A stretch of 7,565 bases of DNA from Akkermansiaceae bacterium (GTDB taxonomy: Bacteria; Verrucomicrobiota; Verrucomicrobiia; Verrucomicrobiales; Akkermansiaceae). The DNA lies in assembly GCA_018676385.1 (NCBI GenBank), contig JABHEX010000196.1, positions 1-7,565 on the forward strand. Reading direction: 5' to 3'. Below, in pieces: positions 6,083 through 7,565 of this stretch. Each line of letters opens with the position of its first letter. Position 1 is the stretch's first letter. A model generated the notes under the pieces. That model was not told the origin of the DNA. It did no database searches and was given only the letters and a program-made list of their open reading frames with translations. Made by a program: the position numbers and the translations under genes.

Positions 6083-7565
6083 ATGTTATATCGTACTCAG
6101 CCATCCGATACAGAAAAGATGCCCAGCGGCATCCCTTACATTATTTCCAATGAAGCCGCTGAACGCTTCTCCTTCTATGGGATGAAAGCAGCACTCGCCA
6201 TCTTTCTCGCAAACTACCTTGGTGTACTAGGCGGAGAATCCATGAGTGAAGCTAAAGCAACCGCCTACGTATCTTTTTTCAACTCAGCAGTCTATCTAAC
6301 ACCTCTATTTGGCGCTCTCATTGCCGATATATTCTTTGGGAAATACCGCACCATCGTCACACTTTCAATTGTCTATTGTCTGGGCCACTTGGCTTTGGCG
6401 TTCATGGGCATGGGGGGGATGGTTCAGTTCTGGTTGTTGGCGGGCCTTGGCCTGATCTCGATTGGTGCCGGTGGCATCAAGCCATGCGTCTCAGCTCATG
6501 TGGGAGATCAATTTGGAAAAAATAACCAGCATCTCATCACCAAAACCTTTAACCTTTTTTATCTCTCAATCAATTTTGGGGCGGTTATTTCTAACCTAGC
6601 TATCCCCCTCATCCTAAAATGGGCTGGACCTCATTGGGCATTCGGGATCCCCGGCGTTTTGATGGCACTAGCGACCATATTTTTCTGGATGGGCAGAAAT
6701 AAATTTGTCCATATTCCTGCCCATAAAAAAGGATTCGGTAGCGAACTGTTCAGCACTGAAGGCCTCGCTGCCGTCAGCAAATTAATACCACTGTTTCTGT
6801 TTGTCGCCGTGTTCTGGTGCTTGTTTGATCAGACAGCGAACACACTCGTTTTTCAGGCAGAAAAAATGGACCGCCAAATTTTAAACTTTCCGTTCATGCC
6901 TGAATCATTGCGCCAACTAGAGGTTCTCCCCTCACAAATCCAAGCGGCAAACCCTTTCTTAATTCTCGTGCTTATCCCCTTATTCACTTGGTTTATCTAC
7001 CCAGCTGCATCAAAAGCAATCAAACTAACCCCACTACGAAAAATCGGTGCGGGTCTCTTTCTTATGGTACTCTCATTCGCCGTGATTTCATGGGCTCAGG
7101 AAGAAATCGATCGAGGCCAAACACCATCGGTCTGGTGGCAGTTACTTGCTTACCTCATATTTACCACCTCTGAAATTCTCATTTCGATCGTTTGCCTAGA
7201 GTTTTCCTACACCCAGTCGCCCCGCAAAATGAAGTCTTTCATTATGGGAATTTACCTACTGTCCGTTTTCGCAGGCAATGCCCTAACAGGAATAATCAAC
7301 GTTTACATACAGATCCCAGAGATAACACTAAGTAAAGATGTGATACACATGGGGTATGACGGCAAAAAAGGCACAGATGATGATCTGCTTGTTAATTCAA
7401 AAAGTGAAATCAAATCAGCCGTTCATGATCTATTGAAAAATAGCTCAAACGCTATCCAAAACATCTACCTGACAAAGCAGTCTTTGCCAACCACTCGCAA
7501 AGGCACATCCGCGCTATCAAGTATTAATGACCCGTGGGGCAATCCTCTACGCTACACTCTATTGA
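6083..7565 (+). CDS. POT/PTR2-family proton-dependent peptide transporter (3' end beyond window)
   Basis: The frame starting at ATG 6083 stays open for 494 codons to the window edge, so the C terminus is missing. It is a major-facilitator protein of the proton-coupled oligopeptide transporter family. The POT signature ExxERFxxYG is intact in TM1 as EAAERFSFYG (24-33). The second signature, FNLFYLSINFGAVISN (156-171), lies in TM5, TM7 carries FWCLFDQTAN (244-253), and TM10 leads into LEFSYTQSPRKMKS (372-385). I count eleven hydrophobic helices up to about residue 410. After TM11 comes a hydrophilic segment of at least 80 residues (about 412-494) with YDGKKGTDDDL and NDPWGNPLRY. In POT topology this loop faces outside the cytoplasmic membrane, and it is far longer than the usual TM11-12 loop. 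The likely role is uptake of di/tripeptides or related solutes. It follows the HAD phosphatase gene by 11 bp. Confidence 0.92.
   Translation, partial: MLYRTQPSDTEKMPSGIPYIISNEAAERFSFYGMKAALAIFLANYLGVLGGESMSEAKATAYVSFFNSAVYLTPLFGALIADIFFGKYRTIVTLSIVYCLGHLALAFMGMGGMVQFWLLAGLGLISIGAGGIKPCVSAHVGDQFGKNNQHLITKTFNLFYLSINFGAVISNLAIPLILKWAGPHWAFGIPGVLMALATIFFWMGRNKFVHIPAHKKGFGSELFSTEGLAAVSKLIPLFLFVAVFWCLFDQTANTLVFQAEKMDRQILNFPFMPESLRQLEVLPSQIQAANPFLILVLIPLFTWFIYPAASKAIKLTPLRKIGAGLFLMVLSFAVISWAQEEIDRGQTPSVWWQLLAYLIFTTSEILISIVCLEFSYTQSPRKMKSFIMGIYLLSVFAGNALTGIINVYIQIPEITLSKDVIHMGYDGKKGTDDDLLVNSKSEIKSAVHDLLKNSSNAIQNIYLTKQSLPTTRKGTSALSSINDPWGNPLRYTLL

Noticed and set aside
6988..7173. 61-codon plus-strand frame inside the transporter gene
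   Set aside because: The POT frame is open and conserved across this region; the small frame is a shadow.
7563..7565. TGA at the window edge as the stop of the transporter gene
   Set aside because: It is out of frame with the ATG at 6083; the in-frame codons read TAC ACT CTA TTG and continue past the edge.
1..7565. CRISPR array, tRNA/rRNA, insertion sequence or prophage genes, or a defence system
   Set aside because: No spaced direct repeats, cloverleaf, transposase, terminal inverted repeats or defence-associated domains were seen; all seven genes are metabolic, transport or nucleic-acid maintenance genes of known families.

Overview
The window reads as ordinary chromosomal DNA of a Gram-negative-type bacterium, densely packed with seven protein genes on both strands. 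I see no RNA gene, mobile element, CRISPR array or long repeat. Most genes lack a clear Shine-Dalgarno sequence. The gene content combines ribonuclease HIII, an EboD-type cyclase and a POT transporter with a pseudopilin-like loop. This is most compatible with a member of the PVC group, Verrucomicrobiota being my best guess. That placement is an inference from gene content and was not tested by phylogeny.

Layout: (1) 11-1171, plus strand, a dehydroquinate-synthase-like cyclase of the EboD type. It ends convergently against (2) 1168-2073, minus strand, ribonuclease HIII (rnhC); the two stop codons share one CTAG tetramer. rnhC is the last gene of a tight minus-strand operon. The operon starts with (4) 2949-4250, a class III PLP aminotransferase, continues with (3) 2070-2948, a class IV PLP aminotransferase starting at TTG directly after the previous stop, and then overlaps rnhC by ATGA. 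An 88-bp divergent spacer holding two perfect 10-bp palindromes separates this operon from (5) 4339-5169, plus strand, a small MscS mechanosensitive channel. After a 242-bp spacer with weak hairpins comes a plus-strand pair: (6) 5412-6071, a phosphoglycolate-phosphatase-like HAD hydrolase, and (7) 6083 to beyond the right edge, a POT/PTR2 peptide transporter.

The two aminotransferases are from different folds and are probably cotranscribed and translationally coupled, which suggests they act on related metabolites. RNase HIII appears to be a passenger in that transcript. The most unusual items are three. The EboD-like enzyme is followed directly by a convergent unrelated gene, so it does not continue into eboE/eboF. 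The class III/class IV aminotransferase pair is fused at the operon level to a genome-maintenance nuclease. The extracytoplasmic loop between helices 11 and 12 of the POT transporter carries motifs resembling GspG-type pseudopilins.
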